DNA of 64,000 bases from a virus: positions 62,001-126,000 of the IMG/VR virus record IMGVR_UViG_3300032213_001988; one strand, given 5' to 3'. Below the pieces are notes generated by a model. It saw only the letters and a program-made list of their open reading frames with translations. It ran no database searches and had not been told where the DNA came from. Each line of letters begins with the position of its first letter. Positions within the stretch are counted from its first letter, which is position 1. A program made the position numbers and the translations under genes. Positions 57,575 through 64,000 of this stretch are shown here, one piece after another.

Positions 57575-57853
57575 TTATCCGAATGTCTTATCCCAACCAG
57601 GGCCATCTGGTAATCCTACTATTAGTCCAGTTACAGGAGAGTGGCAATGTGGTGCAAAAATTGAGTGGTTTGCGTAGTGTGTATAATGCCAATTCCAATG
57701 TGAGCCAAGTGTAGTATCACTCATAAGAACTAAAGCAGAACATATGCCACACAAACCTACTGGCCCGACATAACCACAACTAGGGTTAGGGTTTTCAAAT
57801 ACAACTTGGCATGAAGATTTGAACGCTTCCCAATCTTCTATTAGATTACTAAT
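57575..57853 (-). CDS. Cys/His-rich protein with ATT start
   Basis: The frame is open for 92 codons and looks coding (CQVVFENPNPSCGYVGPVGL, CGICSALVLMSDTTLGSHWN, ANHSIFAPHCHSP). No ATG, GTG or TTG occurs before residue 34. The likely start is ATT at 57853, reading ISNLIEDWEAFK, after GGGAAGTGATGAACA at the end of the endolysin gene. Cys and His suggest metal binding. If ATT is not used, an unusual mechanism such as reinitiation or frameshifting is needed. Not recognised. Confidence 0.55.
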   Translation of the reverse strand: MSNLIEDWEAFKSSCQVVFENPNPSCGYVGPVGLCGICSALVLMSDTTLGSHWNWHYTHYANHSIFAPHCHSPVTGLIVGLPDGPGWDKTFG

Positions 57854-57859
57854 TGTTCA

Positions 57860-58435
57860 TCACTTCCCACAGGTAGGACACTTCGTTGTTTTTGCGGCTG
57901 AAGATTTTGCAGCAGCTGGTTTAGCAGCAGGTGCACTACCAAACTTAGGACGACCAAAGCCTACAATTGAAATCATTACTCCAGCCTTGTTCTTCTTAAA
58001 GGCACGAAGTTGCTTGCACACTTCTCCGCCATTTCTTTGGCTTCCAGATTTCTTCGATGACGTATTGCCTTCGATACACCAAACAGTCCCATCTTCATTA
58101 TCCTTTACAACTATACCTACATGTGAAATTCGGTCTACGCCGTCTGATGGGAAGTCAAAGTAAACAATGTCGCCTGGTTCTGGATCTGCAAGATCTCCGT
58201 CAATCCACTGCCCAGCTTTCTTAAACGCCTGTGCTCCACCTGGAGTGTACACAGTGTTAGGCACCTTTACTCCAGCTTCATTAGCGCACCAGTTTATAAA
58301 GCTTCCACACCAAGGTTGAAAGTTAGCCTTAGTATAAGCGCCATACTTTGTTTCATTGTCCTTAGGACCTTCAATGGTTCCAAGCTCTGCTGTAGCAACC
58401 TCAATTAAACGAGCTGCTGTACCTTGTTCTGCCAC
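57860..58435 (-). CDS. CHAP-domain endolysin
   Basis: A 191-aa protein; GTG start after GGGAGGCAAGTAAAA. The CHAP core is complete: FQPWCGSFINWCANEAG (nucleophile Cys), EPGDIVYFDFPSDGV and ISHVGIVVKDNED (His). A linker rich in Ala/Lys leads to a C-terminal KCPTCGK, a short Cys pair. It cleaves peptidoglycan amide or cross-bridge bonds. Forms a lysis set with the holin-like and lipoprotein genes upstream. Confidence 0.8.
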   Translation of the reverse strand: MAEQGTAARLIEVATAELGTIEGPKDNETKYGAYTKANFQPWCGSFINWCANEAGVKVPNTVYTPGGAQAFKKAGQWIDGDLADPEPGDIVYFDFPSDGVDRISHVGIVVKDNEDGTVWCIEGNTSSKKSGSQRNGGEVCKQLRAFKKNKAGVMISIVGFGRPKFGSAPAAKPAAAKSSAAKTTKCPTCGK

Positions 58436-58437
58436 TT

Positions 58438-58503
58438 TTACTTGCCTCCCTTAGGCTTTGGCTTTGGCTTAGGCTTTGACTTACATCCACACGTTGCGCA
58501 CAT
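58438..58503 (-). CDS. 21-aa Cys-rich micro-protein MCATCGC type
   Basis: MCATCGCKSKPKPKPKPKG: Cys triplet then a Lys-Pro tail. Micro-proteins starting MCATCGC recur next to lysis genes of actinophages and other phages, to my recollection. Read between holin-like and endolysin genes; carries the endolysin's ribosome binding site at its end. Confidence 0.6.
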   Translation of the reverse strand: MCATCGCKSKPKPKPKPKGGK

Positions 58504-58504
58504 A

Positions 58505-58912
58505 TTATTTATCCCAATCTGCATCAACTGGTTGTTCTTCTGGCATTGCGCCATCTGGCTTAGCAGCTAAACGGGCTGCGGTTGCATCAATCTCTGCCTC
58601 AAGCTTCTTATCAGCCTGGGTGTTCTTAGCGTCCATTTCCTTATTGGCAAGTTGCGCAGACATAATGTCCTTTGCGCCGGAGTTACCAATTAGTAATCCT
58701 GCAAGGGTTCCTGTAATGAATGTGGCAACGCTTCCTAGCACGTTAAAGAACATTTTGTCGTTCTCTGACTGTGCGCCAATTGGCTGCGTTACGAAGATTA
58801 GTGCGTAGAGAATTCCAAGGGTTGTAGCCAATAGAATAGTTCCAAGCGTAATACCAAGTATAAACTTAAGTCGCGCGTCTAAATCAGCTGCGGTGTATTT
58901 GTCTCTAGCCAT
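58505..58912 (-). CDS. holin-like membrane protein
   Basis: The ATG at 58912 (MARDKYTAADLDARLKF) follows GGGAGGAACAA. The 135-aa product has two TM segments (ILGITLGTILLATTLGILYA and LGSVATFITGTLAGLLIG), then a helical acidic tail. Placed between endolysin and lipoprotein, it is a holin or antiholin candidate. Confidence 0.6.
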   Translation of the reverse strand: MARDKYTAADLDARLKFILGITLGTILLATTLGILYALIFVTQPIGAQSENDKMFFNVLGSVATFITGTLAGLLIGNSGAKDIMSAQLANKEMDAKNTQADKKLEAEIDATAARLAAKPDGAMPEEQPVDADWDK

Positions 58913-59150
58913 TTGTTCCTCCCGTTGTTGAAGATGAACCATCCGTTGGAGCGGCAGGGTCAAATCCAAGTATGTCCTTCGTGCATAATCCTAACGCTAA
59001 GCACTCAGGAACTACACACTCTTTGGCCTCCCAGTTTACAGGATCTTGGCACTTATAACGATAACCGCCTTGATACCCACAACTAGAAAGTAGTAAGGCT
59101 ACTAGTGTAGCGCCTACAATTGTGGCACTCTTAATATAAACTTTTTTCAT
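58905..59150 (-). CDS. lipoprotein
   Basis: An 81-aa protein with a lipoprotein signal (TLVALLLSSCGYQGG, Cys after LSS) and a mature part with four Cys (YKCQDPVNWEAKECVVPECL, GLCTKDILGF) and a Ser/Thr/Gly tail. Small Cys-bearing lipoproteins of this kind occur in lysis cassettes of large phages, possibly as spanin-like parts. Confidence 0.7.
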   Translation of the reverse strand: MKKVYIKSATIVGATLVALLLSSCGYQGGYRYKCQDPVNWEAKECVVPECLALGLCTKDILGFDPAAPTDGSSSTTGGTNG

Positions 59151-59214
59151 ACATGCATCTCCCGGGAAGATAGTAGTTACCCTCTCCCCAGAGGTTACAT
59201 GTTTATCCTATCAC

Positions 59215-59517
59215 TTAAGAAGCAAGGCGTCTTTGTCGTCTAAGGCTTCTTCTATCCTTCTGGGTAGTTCCACCCCAGATACCAATTTCGTCGTTAGCAA
59301 CCGCCCACGAAAGGCACTCTGCCAGGTAAGGGCAGGTCTTACATATCTTCTTTGCAACTGCTACATCTTTAGGAGATCCGCTTGAGTTTCCTTTGTCTGG
59401 AAAGTATAGCTCGGGATCTACCTCTGAGCAAGGAGGGTGTCCGTTCTGCGTAAAGTCTGGGTACCGTCCAATAAAACCACGAACCTCAACTTGAGTTTTA
59501 CGGATTCTCTGTTCCAT
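59215..59517 (-). CDS. WhiB-family Fe-S regulator 1
   Basis: A 100-aa protein with the WhiB pattern: PPCSEVDPELYFPD, ICKTCPYLAECLSWAVAND, then EIGIWGGTTQKDRRSLRRQ (G-[VI]-W-G-G turn and basic helix). Four Cys hold a 4Fe-4S cluster in the family; it acts with the host sigma factor on transcription. Restricted to Actinobacteria and their phages. Confidence 0.85.
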   Translation of the reverse strand: MEQRIRKTQVEVRGFIGRYPDFTQNGHPPCSEVDPELYFPDKGNSSGSPKDVAVAKKICKTCPYLAECLSWAVANDEIGIWGGTTQKDRRSLRRQRRLAS

Positions 59518-59532
59518 TAAGCGCTTGTCTCC

Positions 59533-59712
59533 CTATCCACGCGAGCTGTAAAAACCTGACCCCTTAAAGATTACCGCTGAGCTACTATATACACGTTGTA
59601 AATTCTTTGTACATATTTCGCATGCAGATCCTACTACTGTGTCCTCCTGCGCCATCGGGCGCTCGTCAATATACACATGCTTGTTTTCACAAGTGTATTC
59701 GTACACCGCCAT
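59533..59712 (-). CDS. FmdB-type zinc-ribbon protein
   Basis: A 59-aa frame: MAVYEYTCENKHVYIDERP, ACEICTKNLQRVYSSSAVIF and KGSGFYSSRG. The N- and C-terminal motifs match FmdB family proteins (putative regulators, common in Actinobacteria). Expressed just upstream of the first WhiB gene; GGAGACAAG follows its stop. Confidence 0.7.
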   Translation of the reverse strand: MAVYEYTCENKHVYIDERPMAQEDTVVGSACEICTKNLQRVYSSSAVIFKGSGFYSSRG

Positions 59713-59714
59713 AG

Positions 59715-59870
59715 TTACGCTAGTCGTGCACTAACTGACTTATCAACTGTTGCAGTAAGTGTTGTCGTATTAACTGCAATTGCGGCTGAAAGTGCAGCCT
59801 CGTATGACGCAGCCTCAACCTCAGTCTGATAGTTCTTTGACTCCGTGATGTATACAGTATATGTTGCCAT
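59715..59870 (-). CDS. small helical protein
   Basis: A 51-aa frame (MATYTVYITESKNYQTEVEA, LTATVDKSVSARLA), helical. CTAGGAGGAACG lies before the ATG. Not recognised. Confidence 0.6.
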   Translation of the reverse strand: MATYTVYITESKNYQTEVEAASYEAALSAAIAVNTTTLTATVDKSVSARLA

Positions 59871-59878
59871 CGTTCCTC

Positions 59879-60193
59879 CTAGTTGTAGTTGCTAACTCGA
59901 ATGGTATTATGCACAATACCACTTTGTTCTATAAGTACTTGCCTTTGATCTTCAGTCATACCACCCCAGACGCCATAGACCTCTGGAATGCTGAGTGCAT
60001 GATTAAGACACGCTTGCTTAACAGGACATGTTTTGCAGACAGAAAGAGCTGTCTCTTCTTTCTCTCGCTTGGTCTTTCCTCGTGCTGATGGCTCAAGAAA
60101 GAAAGTTTCAGGGTCAACATTGTTACAAGACCCTTGGTACTGCCATTCCCAATTATCAGCAATTGGTTTTAAAGTCGTGCCTACAGCTGTCAT
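59879..60193 (-). CDS. WhiB-family Fe-S regulator 2
   Basis: A 104-aa protein: YQGSCNNVDPETFFLE, VCKTCPVKQACLNHALSIPE and YGVWGGMTEDQRQVLI, with four Cys in WhiB spacing. Two WhiB genes separated by two small genes suggest redox-dependent control of phage or host transcription. Confidence 0.85.
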   Translation of the reverse strand: MTAVGTTLKPIADNWEWQYQGSCNNVDPETFFLEPSARGKTKREKEETALSVCKTCPVKQACLNHALSIPEVYGVWGGMTEDQRQVLIEQSGIVHNTIRVSNYN

Positions 60194-60220
60194 TGTGTTC
60201 TTGTCCTTAGTTACTTGTAG

Positions 60221-62260
60221 TTACTGGTTGTCTTTAATAAGTTTGATTTCACATGCATCAGTTGTGCAGTACATTTCTCCAACAGCGTCCGCGGCCATAC
60301 CTGCGTACACACCGGCGAAGTCAATAGGGAACAGCTTCATGATTGCGTCCTCGTACTCCTCCTCGGTGATTTGAGTATAAGGCATCTGTGGGTAAACAAA
60401 GTTACCTGACGGTAAGAAGGACACAGTCTTTAACTGGCCGTCGTACATATGCAATACTGTTCCTACATGCTCAGATTCCTTCTCAGGGTCAAATGAGACG
60501 GTTACAGAGACAGAGTTGTCAGACCAGTAACGTTGTGCGGTTGCAGCAAGAGACATCTTTTCAAAGATGGTTACATCCTTCTCAGCACGTTCTGCGAGAG
60601 ACTTGATAGGGAAGAACACGACGCTTGTAGAGTCTGGTGACTCTGATGCAGGCTCAACTCGATAGTTTGCCATCTTGAATAGTGGAAGCATTGGATCTGA
60701 GTTTGCAAAGCGAATAGCACGGTTAAAGAACTTACCGCCCACTGTCCAGTGTACTCCTGGTGACTCACCAGCAAGAATTGAAACTGTTCCTGATGGCTTA
60801 ACTGTTGTCATCTTAATTGACTCACGAATACCAAGCCACTCTGAATAAGTGTTGTCGTATCCCTTGACTACTTTGTACCCTTCATCCATCCAATCACGAA
60901 GTGTAGGAAGTCCCTTACGGTCTGCAAAGTTAGCAACTCCGGAGATTGATGTTCCGATGCGGCGATTACGTTGCATGATGGCGTTTGTCTCTTCCCAGTG
61001 TGTAGGGAGCAGGGTTACGGTCTTTGCGTATAGATACGCAAACTTAAGCGTGCGCTTAAAATCATCTAGGTCATCGTGACGATTTAGATATGTCTCAACA
61101 AGCGTGCAGCACTCATATGATTCTAATGACTGCTCTGCACAAGGGTTGTATCCAGCAATACGCCAGTCCTTGTTGTTGATTGGATCTACAAGACGGCCAT
61201 ACTTACGGGATACGTCCATCCAAATAACACCAGGCTCACCATTTAATGCAATACCTGGAACAATCTTATCTAGGTCCTGACCTACGGTTGTTTCAACTGA
61301 GTTGTTTGACATCCAGCCCCAACCAGGTGCTGCAGGGTCATAGCTGTTACGCTCTGGGAACTTCTCTGCGTTCTTTAAGCTTAAGAACGTGTCATCATCT
61401 AGTCGGCCAATAAGAAGCTCTGCCGAGCGGCGAACGTTGCCCGAGACTACGCAAACACCAATAAGATTTCCAATATCAGCAATGTCCGTGCGAGTAACCT
61501 TCTCACCAGCACGACCGTTAAATACCTTACGGATATAGTTGTGCAGCTTCTCTAGCGGCTCATGTCCTGCGGCGGTTCCACCAAATGTCTTGATTGGGAC
61601 GCCAGCAGGGCGAACTTCAGAGTAGTCAAACTTCATAGTAGCTTGATCTGGCTTCAAGTATGAGTTAAGAATCATTGATAGTGACTCAACCCAGCCTTCG
61701 CGAGTATCTGGAATAACGTATGTGTTCTCTGCAGCTTGCGGTGCATAGATTGTAAAGTCCTTGTCTGCACCCTTATCATCAAAGCCAACACCAACGCCAA
61801 GCATTGATGCTTCCATTAGAAATGCAAATGGACGTGCAGGGTTTGCCTTTGTCATTTCCATTGTTGAAACAAATGCACAGTTTTGCAGTGCAGCAGAGTT
61901 GCGTTGCTTGTTTACAATGTCTGTTCCCATTACCCAAAGCCCACGGCCAGGAGGTGTCCACTTTAGATTAAATAAGCGGTCAAAGCCGTCCTTGGCAGAA
62001 GCCTGCGCCTTTGCATCGTTCCACGGAAGTCTTTGACTTTTGCAGTGATCTTTCTGAATAGAGTACATGCCATTGATGACACGCTCACAAACGTCAACCC
62101 ATGTTTCCTTGGTGCCATCTTCTTTTAGTCTAGAGTACGTGCGTAAAAAGGTAATCTCTCCGACAGAGTTTCCAGCTGCATCTGTGTAACCAAATGGTGC
62201 TTTCTTTCCTTTATATCCTGCTACGAATTCTTCATTTAGACGAAAAGAGAAAAGGCTCAC
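60221..62260 (-). CDS. nrdJ: B12-dependent class II ribonucleotide reductase
   Basis: A 679-aa protein with a GTG start after GGGAGCGTAGC. It matches the monomeric adenosylcobalamin-dependent (Lactobacillus-type) reductase: LQNCAFVSTMEMTKANPARP, ESYECCTLVETY after NPCAEQSLE (thiyl-radical Cys) and a C-terminal YCTTDACEIKL redox Cys pair. It makes deoxynucleotides from ribonucleotides for phage replication and depends on host B12. It reduces triphosphates in the family's known biochemistry. Confidence 0.9.
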   Translation of the reverse strand: MSLFSFRLNEEFVAGYKGKKAPFGYTDAAGNSVGEITFLRTYSRLKEDGTKETWVDVCERVINGMYSIQKDHCKSQRLPWNDAKAQASAKDGFDRLFNLKWTPPGRGLWVMGTDIVNKQRNSAALQNCAFVSTMEMTKANPARPFAFLMEASMLGVGVGFDDKGADKDFTIYAPQAAENTYVIPDTREGWVESLSMILNSYLKPDQATMKFDYSEVRPAGVPIKTFGGTAAGHEPLEKLHNYIRKVFNGRAGEKVTRTDIADIGNLIGVCVVSGNVRRSAELLIGRLDDDTFLSLKNAEKFPERNSYDPAAPGWGWMSNNSVETTVGQDLDKIVPGIALNGEPGVIWMDVSRKYGRLVDPINNKDWRIAGYNPCAEQSLESYECCTLVETYLNRHDDLDDFKRTLKFAYLYAKTVTLLPTHWEETNAIMQRNRRIGTSISGVANFADRKGLPTLRDWMDEGYKVVKGYDNTYSEWLGIRESIKMTTVKPSGTVSILAGESPGVHWTVGGKFFNRAIRFANSDPMLPLFKMANYRVEPASESPDSTSVVFFPIKSLAERAEKDVTIFEKMSLAATAQRYWSDNSVSVTVSFDPEKESEHVGTVLHMYDGQLKTVSFLPSGNFVYPQMPYTQITEEEYEDAIMKLFPIDFAGVYAGMAADAVGEMYCTTDACEIKLIKDNQ

Positions 62261-62346
62261 GCTACGCTCCCACTGGTTGATTTGTATGTTGATTAAAAGT
62301 TAGATTGCAAATTATACTTAGTTTGTACTAAAGTGTAAACCTTTAT

Positions 62347-62577
62347 CTAGCCTAAAAATAAAGCGTCGTATATTTCTTTACAGGTAGGACATACCTTAAA
62401 CTTCTCTGGGTCCCGAGAAGGAACCCATATCTTCCCGCAAAGAGCAATCACCGGCGTGCCATTTACATAAGCCTCGGCAATGTCTTCCTTATTTACAAAG
62501 TGCGCAAAACGGTCGTGGTCACCGTTGTCGGTGCTCACATCTGCTTGAGTCTCTTCCGAGGTGTCAATAAATCCCAT
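62347..62577 (-). CDS. DUF3039 protein
   Basis: A 76-aa protein with GDHDRFAHFVNKEDIAEAYV, GTPVIALCGKIWVPSRDPEK and KVCPTCKEIYDALF, the signature of DUF3039, an actinobacterial zinc protein family. It is leaderless: TATAAT then six bases then ATG. Shares its -10 region with the divergent gene. Confidence 0.8.
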   Translation of the reverse strand: MGFIDTSEETQADVSTDNGDHDRFAHFVNKEDIAEAYVNGTPVIALCGKIWVPSRDPEKFKVCPTCKEIYDALFLG

Positions 62578-62592
62578 AGTAGTATTATAATG
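62577..62592. promoter_or_regulatory. bidirectional promoter core TATTATAATA
   Basis: A symmetric TTATAA centre gives TATAAT on both strands (minus 62589-62584, plus 62586-62591). Leftward it yields a leaderless message for the DUF3039 gene; rightward it leaves about 31 bases before the SpeD-like start. A tight switch between the two directions is possible. Confidence 0.65.
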
Positions 62593-62628
62593 TACTCAAG
62601 ACAATACATAATACAAAGGAGAAGCCCT

Positions 62629-63012
62629 ATGGCACTGCACAACCACATACTGCTTAACGGGTATGTTACTAATCCTCCTACCAATGAGGAAGAAACAATC
62701 GCGTGGATGAAGCAACTAGTATCAGATATTGATATGAAGATAATCCAAGGTCCATACGCATCGTATGTTAACAAAGAAGGAAACCGCGGTCTTACTGCTA
62801 CAGTAATGATTGAAACCTCGCACATTGCCTTACACGTTTGGGACGAAGAACAACCTGCGCTAATCCAGTTTGATCTTTACACCTGCTCGACGTTGCCTGT
62901 GCCGACTGTCATTGATAGCATCAACAAGTACATGGGACTTGAAAAATACTGGTACATGGTAATGGAACGTCGCAACGGCTTCAATGTTGTAGAAACTCAT
63001 ACCGTTGCCTAG
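62629..63012 (+). CDS. speD: S-adenosylmethionine decarboxylase-like (SpeD)
   Basis: The ATG at 62629 (MALHNHILLNGYVTN) follows AAAGGAGAAGCCCT. The 127-aa protein contains TSHIALHVWDEEQPALIQFD and LYTCST, the Ser-His and Cys positions of SpeD (the Ser becomes the pyruvoyl group after self-cleavage). Known role: decarboxylated AdoMet for spermidine synthesis. Phages sometimes carry SpeD; polyamines help DNA packing. Confidence 0.7.
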   Translation: MALHNHILLNGYVTNPPTNEEETIAWMKQLVSDIDMKIIQGPYASYVNKEGNRGLTATVMIETSHIALHVWDEEQPALIQFDLYTCSTLPVPTVIDSINKYMGLEKYWYMVMERRNGFNVVETHTVA

Positions 63013-63856
63013 ACATAAAAGTCCTTTCTCAAAGGAAGAGCTAGCCTACCTGCGTAGTACCCACACTCTTATTGCAACTCCTTGCTACGGAGAGATGTGC
63101 TCCTCTAATTACATGCGGTCAGTAGTCTCCTTGTTCGAATTTGCGGCTGAACAAAAGATCCCTCTCGGTCTTCAAACGATAGGAAATGAAAGTCTTATCA
63201 CGCGCGCTCGTAATCAGATGGTCTTTAACTTTATGGAACTAGAACACTTAACTCATCTTATGTTTATTGACGCTGACATCTCCTTTAATCCAGCAGACGT
63301 TTTTAAGCTTCTACTTCACAAGAAAGATCTAGTTGCCGTGGCGTATCCTATGAAGGGTATTGCCTGGGACAGAGTTCTTGGCGCAAAGACAGTAGAAGAG
63401 GCAAGACGAAACTCGCTAGACTACGTAATAAATCTGCCACCAGAGATTGCAGAGTCTAAGGAAGTAAAAGAAAAAGGAACAATTGACGTTAAACTGTACA
63501 ACGGACTACTTGAGGTGTATGACGCTGGCACTGGCTTTATGCTTATTAGTCGATTCACGATACAGGCGCTTATTGATAACTACGGCGACGAGGTCTCATA
63601 CACCGCGGATCAAAAGACAAGACTAGACGATGGCACGATAGAAAGATCGACAAACAAGTTGCACGCACTTTTTGATACATCAATTGATCTTAAGACTGAT
63701 AGGTACCTTTCAGAGGACTACACCTTCTGTCGTCGTTGGCAATCGCTTGGTGGAAAGATCTGGATAGACCCAACCATAGTTCTAACGCACCACGGTTCTT
63801 ACTCCTATCAAGGATACCCGATATTTACTTCTAACAAGGATATAGATGAAGTCTAA
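63005..63856 (+). CDS. glycosyltransferase-like protein
   Basis: A 283-aa protein; TTG start overlapping the SpeD stop. It has ATPCYGEMCSSNYMRSVVSL, LMFIDADISFNPADVF (DxD-type) and LSEDYTFCRRWQSLGGKIW with THHGSYSYQGYP, as in the minus-strand protein at 46704. A GT-A fold enzyme that could modify virion or host surface; substrate unknown. Confidence 0.65.
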   Translation: MPRHKSPFSKEELAYLRSTHTLIATPCYGEMCSSNYMRSVVSLFEFAAEQKIPLGLQTIGNESLITRARNQMVFNFMELEHLTHLMFIDADISFNPADVFKLLLHKKDLVAVAYPMKGIAWDRVLGAKTVEEARRNSLDYVINLPPEIAESKEVKEKGTIDVKLYNGLLEVYDAGTGFMLISRFTIQALIDNYGDEVSYTADQKTRLDDGTIERSTNKLHALFDTSIDLKTDRYLSEDYTFCRRWQSLGGKIWIDPTIVLTHHGSYSYQGYPIFTSNKDIDEV

Positions 63857-64000
63857 CCCATATGAAAACGTTCATCCTTCGATACGCGTAGTTCTTACAG
63901 ACTTAATTGCGGCTGATGATTCGTATCACAAAGGACATGAACGTCGTATAGCTCGCACCTTACAGGTCGTAATTGACCAGTCGCCAAAAGGTAAACTCCT
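63846..64000 (+). CDS. partial protein, cut by window end
   Basis: Starts ATGAAGTCTAACCC (KSNPYENVHPSIRVVLTDLI) and runs off the window after QVVIDQSPKGKL. The ending resembles the start of a SAM-dependent methyltransferase core (a helix then SPKGKLLE), but too little is present for a firm call. Confidence 0.4.
   Translation, partial: MKSNPYENVHPSIRVVLTDLIAADDSYHKGHERRIARTLQVVIDQSPKGKL

Noticed and set aside
59161-59210. Hairpin between lipoprotein and WhiB gene as terminator
   Set aside because: The pairing GTTACCCTC/GAGGTTAC has mismatches and no T-run follows.
1-64000. Integrase, attachment site or prophage features
   Set aside because: No recombinase, excisionase or tRNA gene is recognisable in the window; absence in a partial genome proves nothing.
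1-64000. tRNA or rRNA genes
   Set aside because: No cloverleaf or rRNA sequence was recognised by eye; a tRNA search should confirm.

Overview
The window is a piece of a large tailed bacteriophage (Caudoviricetes) genome, most likely from an actinobacterial host. The evidence is gene content: an actinophage-type head module (terminase, portal, capsid maturation protease, capsid, tail tube), two WhiB-type Fe-S regulators, a FmdB-type zinc ribbon, a DUF3039 protein, a DUF1360 protein and a DUF7455-like zinc protein, which are families typical of Actinobacteria and their phages. Base composition looks mid-40s % GC, which would suit a low-GC, perhaps freshwater, actinobacterium; the host is inference. 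Both window ends cut the genome.

Layout. (1) 1-24.4 kb, minus strand: virion module read right to left: HTH protein, large terminase, HTH protein, small proteins, portal, Dps-like ferritin, a Cys-containing head protein, a 2541-aa polyvalent protein (ADP-ribosyltransferase-like plus kinase-like domains), a HiPIP-like Cys protein, a 1615-aa capsid-maturation-protease fusion, the capsid protein with a 260-residue acidic N-terminal extension, a second capsid-like protein and a tail-tube protein. Transcription probably starts at a leaderless promoter at 24.36 kb. (2) 24.37-24.89 kb: a structured non-coding gap beside the terminase. (3) 24.9-42.6 kb, minus strand: many small genes, mostly unrecognised, in short cassettes. 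Twenty of these are preceded by almost the same extended -10 promoter (TGATATAAT). Many also carry the same leader and ribosome binding site (AACGACGAAAGGA). The region holds a proteasome-beta/HslV-like Ntn hydrolase, a MoxR-type AAA+ ATPase with a VWA/metallopeptidase partner, a DUF3846 protein, a DUF6011-like protein and two copies of an apparently new structured RNA. (4) 42.6-48.0 kb, minus strand: a CHAP protein whose nucleophile is Ser, a terminase-small-subunit-like protein, a holin candidate, a glycosyltransferase and zinc-binding proteins. (5) 48.0-48.4 kb: AT-rich divergent control region. (6) 48.4-57.4 kb, plus strand: a 1421-aa secreted or fibrous protein with a PA14-like domain, a thermonuclease, an HTH protein and small zinc or membrane proteins. 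(7) 57.4-62.6 kb, minus strand: CHAP endolysin, holin-like protein and lipoprotein (lysis set), WhiB/FmdB regulators and a B12-dependent ribonucleotide reductase. (8) 62.6-64 kb, plus strand: SpeD-like protein, glycosyltransferase and the start of a further gene.

How it works together. Head assembly genes form one leftward unit. The middle region looks like a set of independently transcribed modules driven by one phage-wide promoter sequence; in five cases the upstream gene's stop codon lies inside or directly against the promoter core. The cassette proteins may remodel the host. Several genes (24.35, 42.55, 48.38, 62.58 kb) start exactly at the predicted transcription start, so leaderless translation is part of the expression strategy. 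At least seventeen small genes under 60 codons were identified by reading the gaps directly.

Limits: all family calls are by recognition of motifs, with no database search. Promoters, terminators and RNA folds are read by eye.
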